Below, piece after piece: positions 8,733 through 16,587 of a stretch of 64,000 nucleotides of DNA. The stretch's first letter is position 1, and every line of letters begins with the position of its first letter. The stretch comes from Halomarina rubra (GTDB lineage Archaea > Halobacteriota > Halobacteria > Halobacteriales > Haloarculaceae), in the NCBI RefSeq assembly GCF_023699475.1, contig NZ_JALXFV010000008.1, forward strand, positions 456,757-520,756. The letters are read 5' to 3'. Both the position numbers and the translations under genes were made by a program. The notes under the pieces were generated by a model. It had not been told where the DNA came from and made no database searches. It saw nothing but the letters and a program-made list of their open reading frames with translations.

Positions 8733-9986
8733 TCACTCCCCACGCAGGAACGCGACGACCGCCTCGGGGTCCGCCGACAGGCCGCCCCCCTGTGCGGCGG
8801 TGGGGGAGCCACCGCCGCCACCGCCGAACTGGTCGGTCACCTCGCTCACGACCTCGTTGGCGTCGGTCCCGCCGCTCGTCGCGACCGCTAGCGAGGAGTC
8901 CGCGACGAGCGCGACGACGTCGAGGCCGTCGCCGACGGTCCCGCGAGCACGGTCGGCCAGTGCGTTCGCGTCCAGTCCCTCGACGGTGCCGACGAGCCAC
9001 GTCTCGCCGTCGCGTTCGACGGTCCGCTCGCGGAGGTCGGCGAGGCGCGCGCCGACGAGTTCCTCCCGGAGCGCGTCGCGTTCGGCGGCCGCCTCGTCGC
9101 GAGCGGTCCGTAGTCGCTCGATACCCTCTGGAACGTCCGCGAGCGGGGTGCCGAGGTCCGTCGCCGCGTCGAGCAGGGCGCGTTTCTCCGTCGCCCGACG
9201 GTCGATGGCCGTCGGGCCGACCGCGAACTCGACGCGCGTCAACCCCTCACCGGGGTTCGACCGGTCGAGGACGGTCACGGGGCCGACCTCCCGCGTGTTC
9301 GAGACGTGCGTCCCGCCGCAGGCCGCGACGTCCCAGTCACCGTCCGTGGTGTCGACGCCCGTCGCGTCGTCGGTCGGCGACTCTCGGACGCTCGTCGTCG
9401 CCGGGCCGACGGTGACGACCCGGACCGTCTCGGCGTCGAGACCCTCCTCGGTCTTGGTGTTGAACGCGATGTCCGGGAGCGCGAGCGCCTCCTCTCGTGG
9501 TAGCTCCGACCAAGAGACGGGGTGGGCCCCCCAGACGACGCGGTTGACGTGGCGTTCGAGGTCGACGAGCGCCGCGTCGTCGATGTCGGTCGGCGTCGAG
9601 AAGTCGACGCGGACCTTCTCGGGCGTGATGCCGAACCCGCCGTAGCCGAGGTCGTCGAACAGTCGTCGGCCCGCCCCGTAGAGCACGTGGCTCGCGGTGT
9701 GAGCGCGCATGCAGTACGTCCGGAACGCCTCGTCGACGACACAGTCCACGACGTCGCCCGCAGTGACGTCCGTCCCCTCGGGGTCGACGAGTCGGTGGAC
9801 GACCTCGTCGTCGCGCGACTCGACGTGTGCGAGGGGGACGCCGTCGAGCGTGCCGCGGTCTGCGGGCTGCCCGCCCCCTTCGGGGTAGAAGTACGTCTCG
9901 GAGAGCACCACCTCGTCGTCGTCGCGACGCTCGACGCGCGCCTCGAAGCGAGTCGTGGACGGCTCCGCCGCGGCGAGTGATGACAT
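8733..9986 (-). CDS. AlaX-type alanyl-tRNA editing protein with DHHA1 domain
   Basis: This 417-aa stand-alone homologue of the AlaRS editing domain hydrolyses mischarged Ser- or Gly-tRNA(Ala). Zinc/catalytic motifs are HTASH (His96, His100) and CGGTH (Cys223, His227). A long helical linker follows, then a Gly-rich DHHA1 segment (FGGGGGGSP) at the C-terminus, giving the long AlaX-L arrangement. Start at 9986 matches the family N-terminus; an in-frame ATG at 10061 would add a basic, unconserved extension. Confidence 0.9.
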   Translation of the reverse strand: MSSLAAAEPSTTRFEARVERRDDDEVVLSETYFYPEGGGQPADRGTLDGVPLAHVESRDDEVVHRLVDPEGTDVTAGDVVDCVVDEAFRTYCMRAHTASHVLYGAGRRLFDDLGYGGFGITPEKVRVDFSTPTDIDDAALVDLERHVNRVVWGAHPVSWSELPREEALALPDIAFNTKTEEGLDAETVRVVTVGPATTSVRESPTDDATGVDTTDGDWDVAACGGTHVSNTREVGPVTVLDRSNPGEGLTRVEFAVGPTAIDRRATEKRALLDAATDLGTPLADVPEGIERLRTARDEAAAERDALREELVGARLADLRERTVERDGETWLVGTVEGLDANALADRARGTVGDGLDVVALVADSSLAVATSGGTDANEVVSEVTDQFGGGGGGSPTAAQGGGLSADPEAVVAFLRGE

Positions 9987-10090
9987 AGCAAGGGAACCGA
10001 ACCGGGGCGCAATGGTCGTTGTGGTCGCCCGTCGTCGCCCGGGTCGTCGGTAGAAGTCCACGACCGACCCGTCCGACGACCGCCCGTCGC

Positions 10091-10612
10091 TCAGTCCTCG
10101 GCGAGGTCGACGCCGAGGCGTTCTTCGAGCGCTTCGATGACCGACCCGCCGATACCGGCGCTGGTCGCCCGGCCCTGTTCGACGGCGACGACGTCGGCCT
10201 CGCGGACGCCGATGTCGCCGGCCAGGTCCGCCGAGGAGAGCTCCTCGGCCTCCCGCGCCTCGACCACCTTCCGTCCGTACCCTTTCACGAGGTACGGGAG
10301 CGGGTCGTCCTCGTAGTCCGCGCCGCCCTCCCAGTGAGAGGCGTCGCCTTTGCGTTTGTCGTCCATCCGGGCCTGTGCGCGGACGGCCTTGAGCTTCCGG
10401 TCGCGGGGGTCGTCGCCCGACGACTGGTCGCTCCGCTGGCCACCGCCGCCACCGCTTCGTGATTCACTGCTACCGTGTCGCCGACAGTCCGGACAGACCT
10501 GGAGGACGGCCCCCTCGACGTTCACGGCTTCGAGCGACCGTCCTTCGGCACCGCAGAGTTCGCAGGAGTCGGACTCCCGCGACCCGACGCCGCCAGTCGA
10601 GTACTTCGCCAT
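10091..10612 (-). CDS. MBF1-like transcription regulator
   Basis: This 173-aa archaeal multiprotein-bridging-factor-1-like protein is a coactivator that in archaea also contacts the small ribosomal subunit. An N-terminal zinc ribbon (CELCG then CPDCRRHG) is followed by a disordered Gly/Ser-rich linker. A C-terminal Cro/C1-type HTH begins near 105 (YGRKVVEAREAEELSSADL) and ends at the C-terminus. The start at 10612 is supported by a TATA-like GAAATACTG (minus strand, about 10630-10638) about 25 nt upstream. The gene ends close to the divergently organised AlaX locus. Confidence 0.9.
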   Translation of the reverse strand: MAKYSTGGVGSRESDSCELCGAEGRSLEAVNVEGAVLQVCPDCRRHGSSESRSGGGGGQRSDQSSGDDPRDRKLKAVRAQARMDDKRKGDASHWEGGADYEDDPLPYLVKGYGRKVVEAREAEELSSADLAGDIGVREADVVAVEQGRATSAGIGGSVIEALEERLGVDLAED

Positions 10613-10750
10613 ACCCTCGTTGTGTCCTGACAGTATTTCAAACGTGCGCCCAGCGACGCGGTTTTCGAGAGCGTCGTCGTCGGGGACATCCGCCCTACCG
10701 ACCCCGAACGATGGCGTGGGTTGTCGTCCCACTGGCCGAGTCAAACGGAA

Positions 10751-10765
10751 GGGCTTTTAATACCT
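10751..10765 (+). promoter_or_regulatory. tRNA-Leu promoter TATA region
   Basis: The AT-rich stretch CTTTTAATAC at about 10754-10763 sits 35-45 nt before the mature 5' end of tRNA-Leu. It is the only TATA-like element in the interval, so a short 5' leader is expected. Confidence 0.5.
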
Positions 10766-10797
10766 GACCGGATACGAGTAAACGCACGACGAAGCGT

Positions 10798-10882
10798 GCG
10801 TGGGTAGCCAAGCCAGGCCAACGGCGCAGCGTTGAGGGCGCTGTCCTGTAGAGGTCCGCCGGTTCAAATCCGGTCCCACGCA
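10798..10882 (+). tRNA. tRNA-Leu (anticodon GAG)
   Basis: An 85-nt tRNA with the long variable arm expected of class II tRNAs. The acceptor stem GCGTGGG (10798-10804) pairs with CCCACGC (10875-10881), followed by discriminator A. The anticodon stem CAGCG/CGCTG encloses loop TTGAGGG, giving anticodon GAG. The T-arm is CCGG-TTCAAAT-CCGG. CCA is not encoded. No intron is present. Confidence 0.95.
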
Positions 10883-10980
10883 CTGATGGGACTCACCGTC
10901 CCCAAAGTGCACGGTGCTCGTCACAGTGACAGCACCCACGCATCATCCTTACCGAAACCACGCTCACCAGCCGAGAGTGT

Positions 10981-11143
10981 GCGCTGTCCTGTAGAGGTCC
11001 GCCGGTGAGCAGTCGGCTCGCCGACTGCGAACGCTGTCACGAGTGAGCGAGGCGAGCGAGTGACTGACGTTCGAATCCGGTCTCACGCTCCGGGTGACTC
11101 ACCGTCCCGAAGTGCACGGTAGCACTGTGACAGCACCCACGCA
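10981..11143 (+). repeat. Interrupted partial copy of tRNA-Leu and its downstream flank
   Basis: Positions 10981-11005 repeat the tRNA-Leu segment 10838-10862 exactly (25 bp, anticodon stem through variable arm into the T-stem). Positions 11070-11088 resemble the T-loop and acceptor 3' strand with two changes. Positions 11089-11143 resemble the flank after tRNA-Leu (10883-10942). Between the halves lies a 64-bp insertion (11006-11069) with a perfect hairpin, GCAGTCGG/CCGACTGC at 11009-11028, and a GTCAC...GTGAC pair (11036-11063). The copy cannot fold as a tRNA. It is best explained as a decayed integration or tandem-duplication scar. Confidence 0.85.
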
Positions 11144-11235
11144 CCGTCCGCACCGAAGCGACCCCCCGAGAGCCACCGCTCCGTCGACCGACGGGAAGCG
11201 ATACGACGATACCCCGGGCGCACCAACGAGGTGAC

Positions 11236-11799
11236 ATGGAGTTCCGCGCGAAAGAGCGCGTCCCGGTCCTCACCGGTGTTCTCAGCGTCGTCTCGCTCGC
11301 CCTCGTCTTCGCGGCGGTCGGTCGGGTGCTCCCGACCGGTCTCCTGCCGCGGTCGGAGTCGCTCATCGAACTGATCCCGCACCTCAACACCGTCATCAGC
11401 CTCACCGCCATCCTCACCATCCTCGCGGGGTGGCGCTGGATTCGACGCGACGACGTCGCGAAACACCGTCTCGCGATGCTGACGAGTTTCGCGCTGTTCG
11501 CGACGTTCCTCGTCCTCTACCTCTACCGGGTGAGTCTGGAGGGGCCGAGTGACTTCCCGGCGGCCGCTCCCGAGTCCGTCTACCTGTACGTCTACCTGCC
11601 GGTGCTCGCCGTCCACATCCTGCTCGCCATCGTCTGCGTGCCGCTGGTGTACTACGCGCTTCTGCTCGCGGCGACCCACACGCCCGCCGAACTCCGGCGG
11701 ACGGCCCACAGGCGCGTCGGTCGCGTGGCGGCGTCGCTGTGGCTGGTGTCGTTCACGCTCGGCATCGTCGTCTACGCGATGCTGTACGTCGTCTTCTGA
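11236..11799 (+). CDS. DUF420 membrane protein
   Basis: This 187-aa integral membrane protein has five predicted segments. The conserved HLNTVIS and DVAKHRLAML stretches and a late AHRRVGRVAASLWL match the DUF420 (YozB/CtaM-related) family, members of which are linked to heme-copper oxidase assembly in bacteria. Histidines at the membrane faces are kept. It is monocistronic, with the cupin gene following after 74 bp on its own promoter. An oxidase-assembly role is family-level inference; no oxidase gene is nearby. Confidence 0.85.
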   Translation: MEFRAKERVPVLTGVLSVVSLALVFAAVGRVLPTGLLPRSESLIELIPHLNTVISLTAILTILAGWRWIRRDDVAKHRLAMLTSFALFATFLVLYLYRVSLEGPSDFPAAAPESVYLYVYLPVLAVHILLAIVCVPLVYYALLLAATHTPAELRRTAHRRVGRVAASLWLVSFTLGIVVYAMLYVVF

Positions 11800-11873
11800 A
11801 CGGAGCGGGTCGACGGACAGTCCCGGAACCGGTGTGACGACGTGGTTAACGTGAATTCCCACCTACAGGACTC

Positions 11874-12320
11874 ATGAGTGCCACGAGAAGCGTCTCGACG
11901 ACCGACCTCGAACTGACCGACAACTGGTACGCCGACGACCCGTCGGTCGCGTGGCGGGACAACTTCCCGTTCACGCCCGGTACGCCGGGGACGACCGGTG
12001 TCGTCGCCGAGTCGATGCTGGTGGTCTACGCGGAGTTCGACGCCGGAAAGGCGCTCGGCCGGCACACCGACAGCGCCGAAGAACTACTCGTCGTCCTCGA
12101 CGGGACGCTCGAAGTCCAGGTCGGCGAGGAGCGCCGACGACTCGACGCAGGGGGGATGACACTCGTCCCGGAGACGGTTCCACACGAGGTCCGAAACGTC
12201 GGTGAGAGCCTCGCTCGGATGGTCGCCGTCTTCCCGACGACGGCCGTGACTTCGACGTTCGACGCACCGGTCATGCCGTTCGGCGAGACGACGTTCGCGT
12301 CCGGTGGCGGTGAGAACTGA
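11874..12320 (+). CDS. Cupin-domain protein
   Basis: This 148-aa single-domain cupin has probable metal ligands His64 and Glu69/Glu70 in motif 1 (GRHTDSAEELLVVLDG) and His104 in motif 2 (PHEVRNVG). The beta-barrel spans about 40-125. Such proteins may be isomerases, dioxygenases or sensors; nothing here discriminates. It starts at an ATG that follows an AT-rich patch (GTTAACGTGAATT, 11843-11855) about 25 nt upstream, consistent with a leaderless message. Confidence 0.88.
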   Translation: MSATRSVSTTDLELTDNWYADDPSVAWRDNFPFTPGTPGTTGVVAESMLVVYAEFDAGKALGRHTDSAEELLVVLDGTLEVQVGEERRRLDAGGMTLVPETVPHEVRNVGESLARMVAVFPTTAVTSTFDAPVMPFGETTFASGGGEN

Positions 12321-12371
12321 CCGGACGGCGGAGTGAGAACGTTTTTGCTACGCTTGCCCGACTATCCTGAC

Positions 12372-12680
12372 ATGGCAGACACGCAGTGGCCCCACGACCC
12401 CGACTCCGACGAGGGGAGCGAGGGCATGCGCAAGTACGGGCAGGCGATCCTCGCCAAGAAGGTGAACGAGGAGGAGGACTTCCCGCTCTCGCGCGAGGAC
12501 TACGTCGAGCAGTACGGCGACCACCCGGTCCGCATCGACCACGAGACGGTCGTCTCCGTCGCCGACGTGTTCGAGCACGTCGTCCAGGAGGAGTACCAGG
12601 ACTTCCCCGACTTCCACAAGGCCGTCGGCAGCGGGATGCGCGAGGCCGGCTACTGGTACTTCGACATCGACGACTACTGA
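12372..12680 (+). CDS. DUF5785-like small protein
   Basis: This 102-aa acidic protein begins MADTQWPHDPDSDEGSEG, continues MRKYGQAILAKKV, and ends in a conserved aromatic stretch (GYWYFDIDDY). I recognise it as the haloarchaeal family I believe is numbered DUF5785; its function is unknown. The ATG at 12372 sits about 27 nt after a T-rich TATA-like element (about 12339-12346), favouring it over the in-frame upstream start at 12333. Confidence 0.88.
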   Translation: MADTQWPHDPDSDEGSEGMRKYGQAILAKKVNEEEDFPLSREDYVEQYGDHPVRIDHETVVSVADVFEHVVQEEYQDFPDFHKAVGSGMREAGYWYFDIDDY

Positions 12681-12877
12681 GACCCCGTCGGCCGGGTCCC
12701 CTCGACACAGACCAGACGAGCGAACGCTCGCGCGATGGCGAGTCAAAGGGCGAGGAGAGCGGGCCCGTCCTCGAACCGACGACCCGTCGGCCGTCGTCAC
12801 GCGACGTGGGTCCGGGTGGATGGCCCGCGACGACGGTGACGCGGTCCGGGTCGACGGCTCTGGACACGTCGGAACGT

Positions 12878-13054
12878 CTAGCTCGGGTCCGAGACGGCGT
12901 CGTCGACCTCGAAGGTCACCGCGCGGAGTCGCGGATTGTACTCCTCGTTGTCCTCGATGAACGCCCGGAGGTCTTCGAGCGTCAGGGTCGTCGATTCGGT
13001 GTCGGTGTTCGCGGGGTCGAGCGTGTATCGCCGACTGTAGTGTTTCACTGCCAT
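12878..13054 (-). CDS. 58-aa acidic protein
   Basis: A short gene on the minus strand encodes 58 residues, starting MAVKHYSRRYTLDP and ending EVDDAVSDPS. It has a basic N-terminus, a predicted helix (LTLEDLRAFIEDNEEY) and a terminal strand, with haloarchaeal codon use throughout. A TATA-like GACTAAGTAG lies about 25 nt upstream of its ATG, supporting a leaderless transcript. It faces away from GTP cyclohydrolase. I do not recognise a named family. Composition, start context and a clean frame make it more likely real than chance. Confidence 0.75.
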   Translation of the reverse strand: MAVKHYSRRYTLDPANTDTESTTLTLEDLRAFIEDNEEYNPRLRAVTFEVDDAVSDPS

Positions 13055-13224
13055 CGGGTAGACGAACGTTCCGACTTCTACTTAGTCGCTTCCTGAATCG
13101 AACCCCAAAGCCATGAAAGTGTTAATACACCTAGCATCGGTTCGACCACCGGAACGGTTTCGCCACGGAGACGCGGTCGTCGTGAACCAACAGGGGCTTA
13201 ATCGGTGGTTCTGTACTCACGACC

Positions 13225-13983
13225 GTGACGAACACGCAGGTCACCCTCGTCCAGATCGACAACTACGGACCGTGGACGGTGACCCCCGAACCCCGCCGGG
13301 AGGTCGACCTCCAGACGCTCCAGTCTCGCCTCTACGCCGACCTCTCACAGCTCATCGGCAACCGAGAGGGGTACACCTTCTTCACCCGCTTCGACAACAT
13401 GGTGACGGTGACCAACGGCATCGACCGCGATGCGCACGCTCTCATCCAGGAGTCCGTCGCCAACCGGTACCCGGTGACTGTGAGTCTCGGCGTCGGCGTC
13501 GACCCCTCCCCCGCCGTCGCGCTCGGGGAGGCGACCGCCGCGATACAGGAGGGCGGGAGCGCACAGGACGCCAGTCGCCAGGAGATCCTCTCCGGCGAGT
13601 TCCTCTCGGAGTCCGACCGCACCGACGACGACGTCCAGATAGCGCACTTCGACGTCAACGACGCCACGGGGAAGTACACCGACCAGCTCAACGAGTTCGA
13701 CACGTTCATCCACATCGAACAGGGCTACGCCGCGCTCATGCGCTACATGCGCGAGCAGCACGACTCGCTCTCCTTCTTCGTCGGCGGGGACAACGTCATC
13801 GCCGTCTGTCCGTCGCTCGGCGAGGCGGAGTACCAGGACGCCATCGAGGCCGTCCACGAGCGCGTCGAGGTCGAACTGAAGGTCGGCGTCGGTCGCCACC
13901 GGACCGCACAGGGCGCGGGCATGGCCGCGAAGCACGCTCTCGAGACCTGCCGCGACGACGGAACGGACGTCGAGTTCGCCTGA
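13225..13983 (+). CDS. gch3: GTP cyclohydrolase III (IIa)
   Basis: This 252-aa archaeal enzyme converts GTP to 2-amino-5-formylamino-6-ribosylamino-4(3H)-pyrimidinone 5'-phosphate, the entry to riboflavin/F420-type flavin synthesis. The sequence has two nucleotidyl-cyclase-like halves, the first with TFFTRFDNMVTVTNG and the second with SFFVGGDNVIAVCP. Each half carries paired acidic metal ligands. Length and order match the family. Translation begins at GTG 13225. A TATA-like GCTTAATC (about 13196-13203) about 27 nt upstream makes this a leaderless start. Confidence 0.95.
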   Translation: MTNTQVTLVQIDNYGPWTVTPEPRREVDLQTLQSRLYADLSQLIGNREGYTFFTRFDNMVTVTNGIDRDAHALIQESVANRYPVTVSLGVGVDPSPAVALGEATAAIQEGGSAQDASRQEILSGEFLSESDRTDDDVQIAHFDVNDATGKYTDQLNEFDTFIHIEQGYAALMRYMREQHDSLSFFVGGDNVIAVCPSLGEAEYQDAIEAVHERVEVELKVGVGRHRTAQGAGMAAKHALETCRDDGTDVEFA

Positions 13984-14054
13984 GCGACCCTCGGAGCCGT
14001 CGCGTCAGCGACATAATTTCCGTCGGGAATCGGTCGCAAGCCGGGTCGTTCTGC

Positions 14055-14060
14055 TTTTTT
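14055..14060 (+). terminator. T-tract terminator after gch3
   Basis: A run of six T (14055-14060) lies about 72 nt after the gch3 stop and before the livK promoter. Archaeal RNA polymerase commonly releases at such tracts. Weak but positionally sensible. Confidence 0.35.
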
Positions 14061-14090
14061 CAGTGAAATGCACTTTGTAATTACAGCCAC

Positions 14091-14098
14091 ATTTAAGA
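14091..14098 (+). promoter_or_regulatory. TATA box of livK-like gene
   Basis: ATTTAAGA at 14091-14098 lies about 29 nt before the ATG at 14124. Transcription should start only a few bases upstream of the start codon. Confidence 0.5.
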
Positions 14099-14123
14099 GG
14101 ATTGGTTAGAATATTGGGAGAGT

Positions 14124-15497
14124 ATGACACGCAAATTCGACAGGCGGAAGTTCCTCGTCAGTGCGGGTGCGACGGGGTCGCTGTTCCTCGCTGGCTGTCT
14201 CGGCGGTGACGACGGTGGCGACGGGACGACGGAAGGAACGGACGGCGGCGGCGGTGGTGCGACCACCGGCACCGGGACCGGCACCGAGTCGATGGGTAAC
14301 GAGACCGGAACCGACGGCGGCGGCGGCGGCCCCGGCGGGGCCACCGACCGCACGCTCAGCCTCGGCGTCCTGATGCCGACGACGGGTGACCTGGCGAACC
14401 TCGGTCAGCCCATCCGCGACGGTGCTATCCTCCCACAGGCACAACTCGACGGGAACACGACGTTCACCATCGACGTCCAGGAGGCCGACACGCAGACCGA
14501 CGCGAACGCGGGACAGGCCGCCGCGGAGAACCTGGTCAACGCCGGCTACCCGATGGTGACCGGCGCGGCGTCCTCGGCGGTGACCATCCAGGCCGCCCAG
14601 AACGTGTTCATCCCGAACAGTGTCGTCGCGTGCTCGCCGGCGAGCACCTCGCCGGCCATCACGGACCTCCAGGACAGCGGTCTCATCTACCGCACGCCAC
14701 CTTCGGACGCGCTGCAGGGGCCCGTGCTCGCGCAGGTCGCGGCCGACAACCAGGGAGCGTCGTCCGCGTCGACGCTGTTCATCAACAACGACTACGGCCA
14801 GGCGCTCTCCGAGGCGTTCGCCGGAGCGTTCGAGGAGAACGGCGGCACCGTCCAACAGCAGGTGTCGTTCACGCCGGGGCAGTCGTCGTACACCTCGCGA
14901 CTCCAGCAGGCGCTCGGGGACAGCCCCGACCTGATGCTCATCATCGGTTACCCGGAGTCCGGTGTCCAGATCTTCCGGGACTTCTACTCGAGCTTCAACC
15001 AGCCCGACCTGCCCATCCTGGTGACCGACGGGCTGCGCAGCGAGTCGCTCCCGGCGGACGTCGGCAACGAGATGGCGAACGTCCAGGGGACCGCACCGCT
15101 CGCGAGCGGACCCGGGAACGACTTCTTCACGCAGCTGTACAACGAGGAGTACGGTCGTGCTCCCGGTGTGTTCAACGCCCACGCCTACGACGCGTCGGCC
15201 TGCCTGCTCATCGCCAACGCCGCCGCGGGCGCGAACGACGGGGCAGCCATCGCCGAACAGATGCAGCCCATCAGCACCGGTGGCGAGGAGTTCGGCCCGG
15301 AGACGCTCGCCGAAGCGCTCGAAGCGGCCGCCAGCGGGACGGACGTCAACTACCAGGGTGCGTCCAGCGCCGTCGAGTTCGACGAGGCTGGTGACCTCGC
15401 GGCGGTCACCTACGAACTGTTCGGCTGGACCGAGTCCGGCGACACCGAGAGCGGCTACGCAATCGAGACCCTCGAGGAGATCGAAGCGAGCACCTGA
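14124..15497 (+). CDS. livK: Branched-chain amino-acid-type ABC transporter binding lipoprotein
   Basis: This 457-aa periplasmic-binding-type protein is exported by Tat and probably lipid-anchored. RR at 7-8 sits in the signal FDRRKFLVSAG, followed by a lipobox ending at Cys25 (FLAGC). A Gly/Thr/Glu-rich linker (about 27-70) precedes the mature type I binding fold (SLGVLMPTTGDLANLGQP). It belongs with the livHMGF-type genes, which converge on it from the other strand, so the binding protein can be expressed separately and at higher level. The ligand may be a branched-chain amino acid, another amino acid or amide. Confidence 0.92.
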   Translation: MTRKFDRRKFLVSAGATGSLFLAGCLGGDDGGDGTTEGTDGGGGGATTGTGTGTESMGNETGTDGGGGGPGGATDRTLSLGVLMPTTGDLANLGQPIRDGAILPQAQLDGNTTFTIDVQEADTQTDANAGQAAAENLVNAGYPMVTGAASSAVTIQAAQNVFIPNSVVACSPASTSPAITDLQDSGLIYRTPPSDALQGPVLAQVAADNQGASSASTLFINNDYGQALSEAFAGAFEENGGTVQQQVSFTPGQSSYTSRLQQALGDSPDLMLIIGYPESGVQIFRDFYSSFNQPDLPILVTDGLRSESLPADVGNEMANVQGTAPLASGPGNDFFTQLYNEEYGRAPGVFNAHAYDASACLLIANAAAGANDGAAIAEQMQPISTGGEEFGPETLAEALEAAASGTDVNYQGASSAVEFDEAGDLAAVTYELFGWTESGDTESGYAIETLEEIEAST

Positions 15498-15697
15498 GCC
15501 GGCCGACCACCACACTTTCTTCGGCGACCCACACCCCGTAGCGACCGCACCGCCGCAGCGACCGCACTGTCGCGCCGACCGTAGCGACCGACGAGAGAAC
15601 ACGGCACACCGGCGAGCCCCAGTGACGGCGGCGTCGCTCGGCGCGAGGGGAGACGTGACGAACGGCGACGGTAGAGAGCGGCGAGGGCCGGCAGGTT

Positions 15698-15730
15698 GGT
15701 CGAGGTCGAGGTCGAGGTCGAGGTCGAGGT
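15698..15730 (+). repeat. GGTCGA hexanucleotide tandem repeat
   Basis: Five and a half perfect copies of GGTCGA lie between the two convergent transporter transcripts, ending three bases before the livF stop codon. On the minus strand it reads TCGACC. Nothing else in this interval looks like a gene. Confidence 0.9.
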
Positions 15731-15732
15731 GG

Positions 15733-16587
15733 TCAGCCGCCGAGGAACTCCTGGCGGACCTCCTCGTCGTTGAGCAACACGTCGCCGTCGTCCTCGAAGC
15801 GGTTGCCCCCGTTGACGAGGACGTAGCCGCGGTCACAGCGCCGAAGCGCTTCTTTCGCGTTCTGTTCGACCATCAGGACGGCCGTCCCGCTCTCGTTGAT
15901 GTCGTCGATACGGTCGAACATCTCGTCGACGAGGTCGGGCGCGAGGCCCGCCGACGGTTCGTCGAGCATCAACAGCTTCGGGTCGAGCATCAGCGCCCGT
16001 CCCATCGCGAGCATCTGGCGCTGGCCCCCGGAGAGCGTCCCCGCCTTCTGGCCCTGCCGCTCGCGGAGGATGGGGAACCGGTCGAACACCTCGTCGAGGC
16101 GCTCGTCGGGGAACTCGTCGAGGATGTACGCACCCATCTCCAGGTTCTCCCGGACCGACAGCCCCGCGAACACGTTCTCGTTCTGCGGGACGTAGCCGAG
16201 ACCGTGGTGGATGATGTCCTCGGGGTTCTTCCCCGCGATGTCGTTGCCGTCGAAGTCGATGCTGCCGCCCATGAACGTCGTCAGACCGAAGACGGACTTC
16301 ATCACGGTCGACTTCCCGGCCCCGTTCGGGCCGACTATGACGACGTACTCGCCGTCGGCGACGTCGAGGTCGATAGCGTCGAGCACCTGGAGGTCGCCGT
16401 AGCCCGCGTCGAGGTCGCGGACGGCGAGCAGACCGTCGGCGTCGTGGCGCGTCGTCTCGGTGCTCGCGCTGGCCCGCTCGGCGGTCTCGCGTTCGGCCGC
16501 CTGCTGGTCGGGGTCGTCACCGAGCGTCTCCGCTGCGGCCCCCGACTCGACGCTCGACTCGCCGTCGGCGTCCGAGTCGGCGCTCAT
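15733..16587 (-). CDS. livF: ABC transporter ATP-binding protein (LivF type)
   Basis: This 284-aa nucleotide-binding subunit of the LivHMGF-type importer has Walker A GPNGAGKST, signature LSGGQRQM and Walker B LLMLDEPSAGL. An acidic Ser/Ala/Glu-rich extension of about 50 residues precedes the ABC core, a common haloarchaeal feature. The ATG at 16587 overlaps the TGA of livG (ATGA). It is the last gene of the four-gene operon. A longer in-frame reading from 16950 is only the antisense-like overlap with livG and was not used. Confidence 0.93.
   Translation of the reverse strand: MSADSDADGESSVESGAAAETLGDDPDQQAAERETAERASASTETTRHDADGLLAVRDLDAGYGDLQVLDAIDLDVADGEYVVIVGPNGAGKSTVMKSVFGLTTFMGGSIDFDGNDIAGKNPEDIIHHGLGYVPQNENVFAGLSVRENLEMGAYILDEFPDERLDEVFDRFPILRERQGQKAGTLSGGQRQMLAMGRALMLDPKLLMLDEPSAGLAPDLVDEMFDRIDDINESGTAVLMVEQNAKEALRRCDRGYVLVNGGNRFEDDGDVLLNDEEVRQEFLGG

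Noticed and set aside
14106-15836. 576-aa open frame on the minus strand
   Set aside because: Antisense to the binding-lipoprotein gene, whose signal peptide, lipobox and fold are clear; the antisense product is low-complexity.
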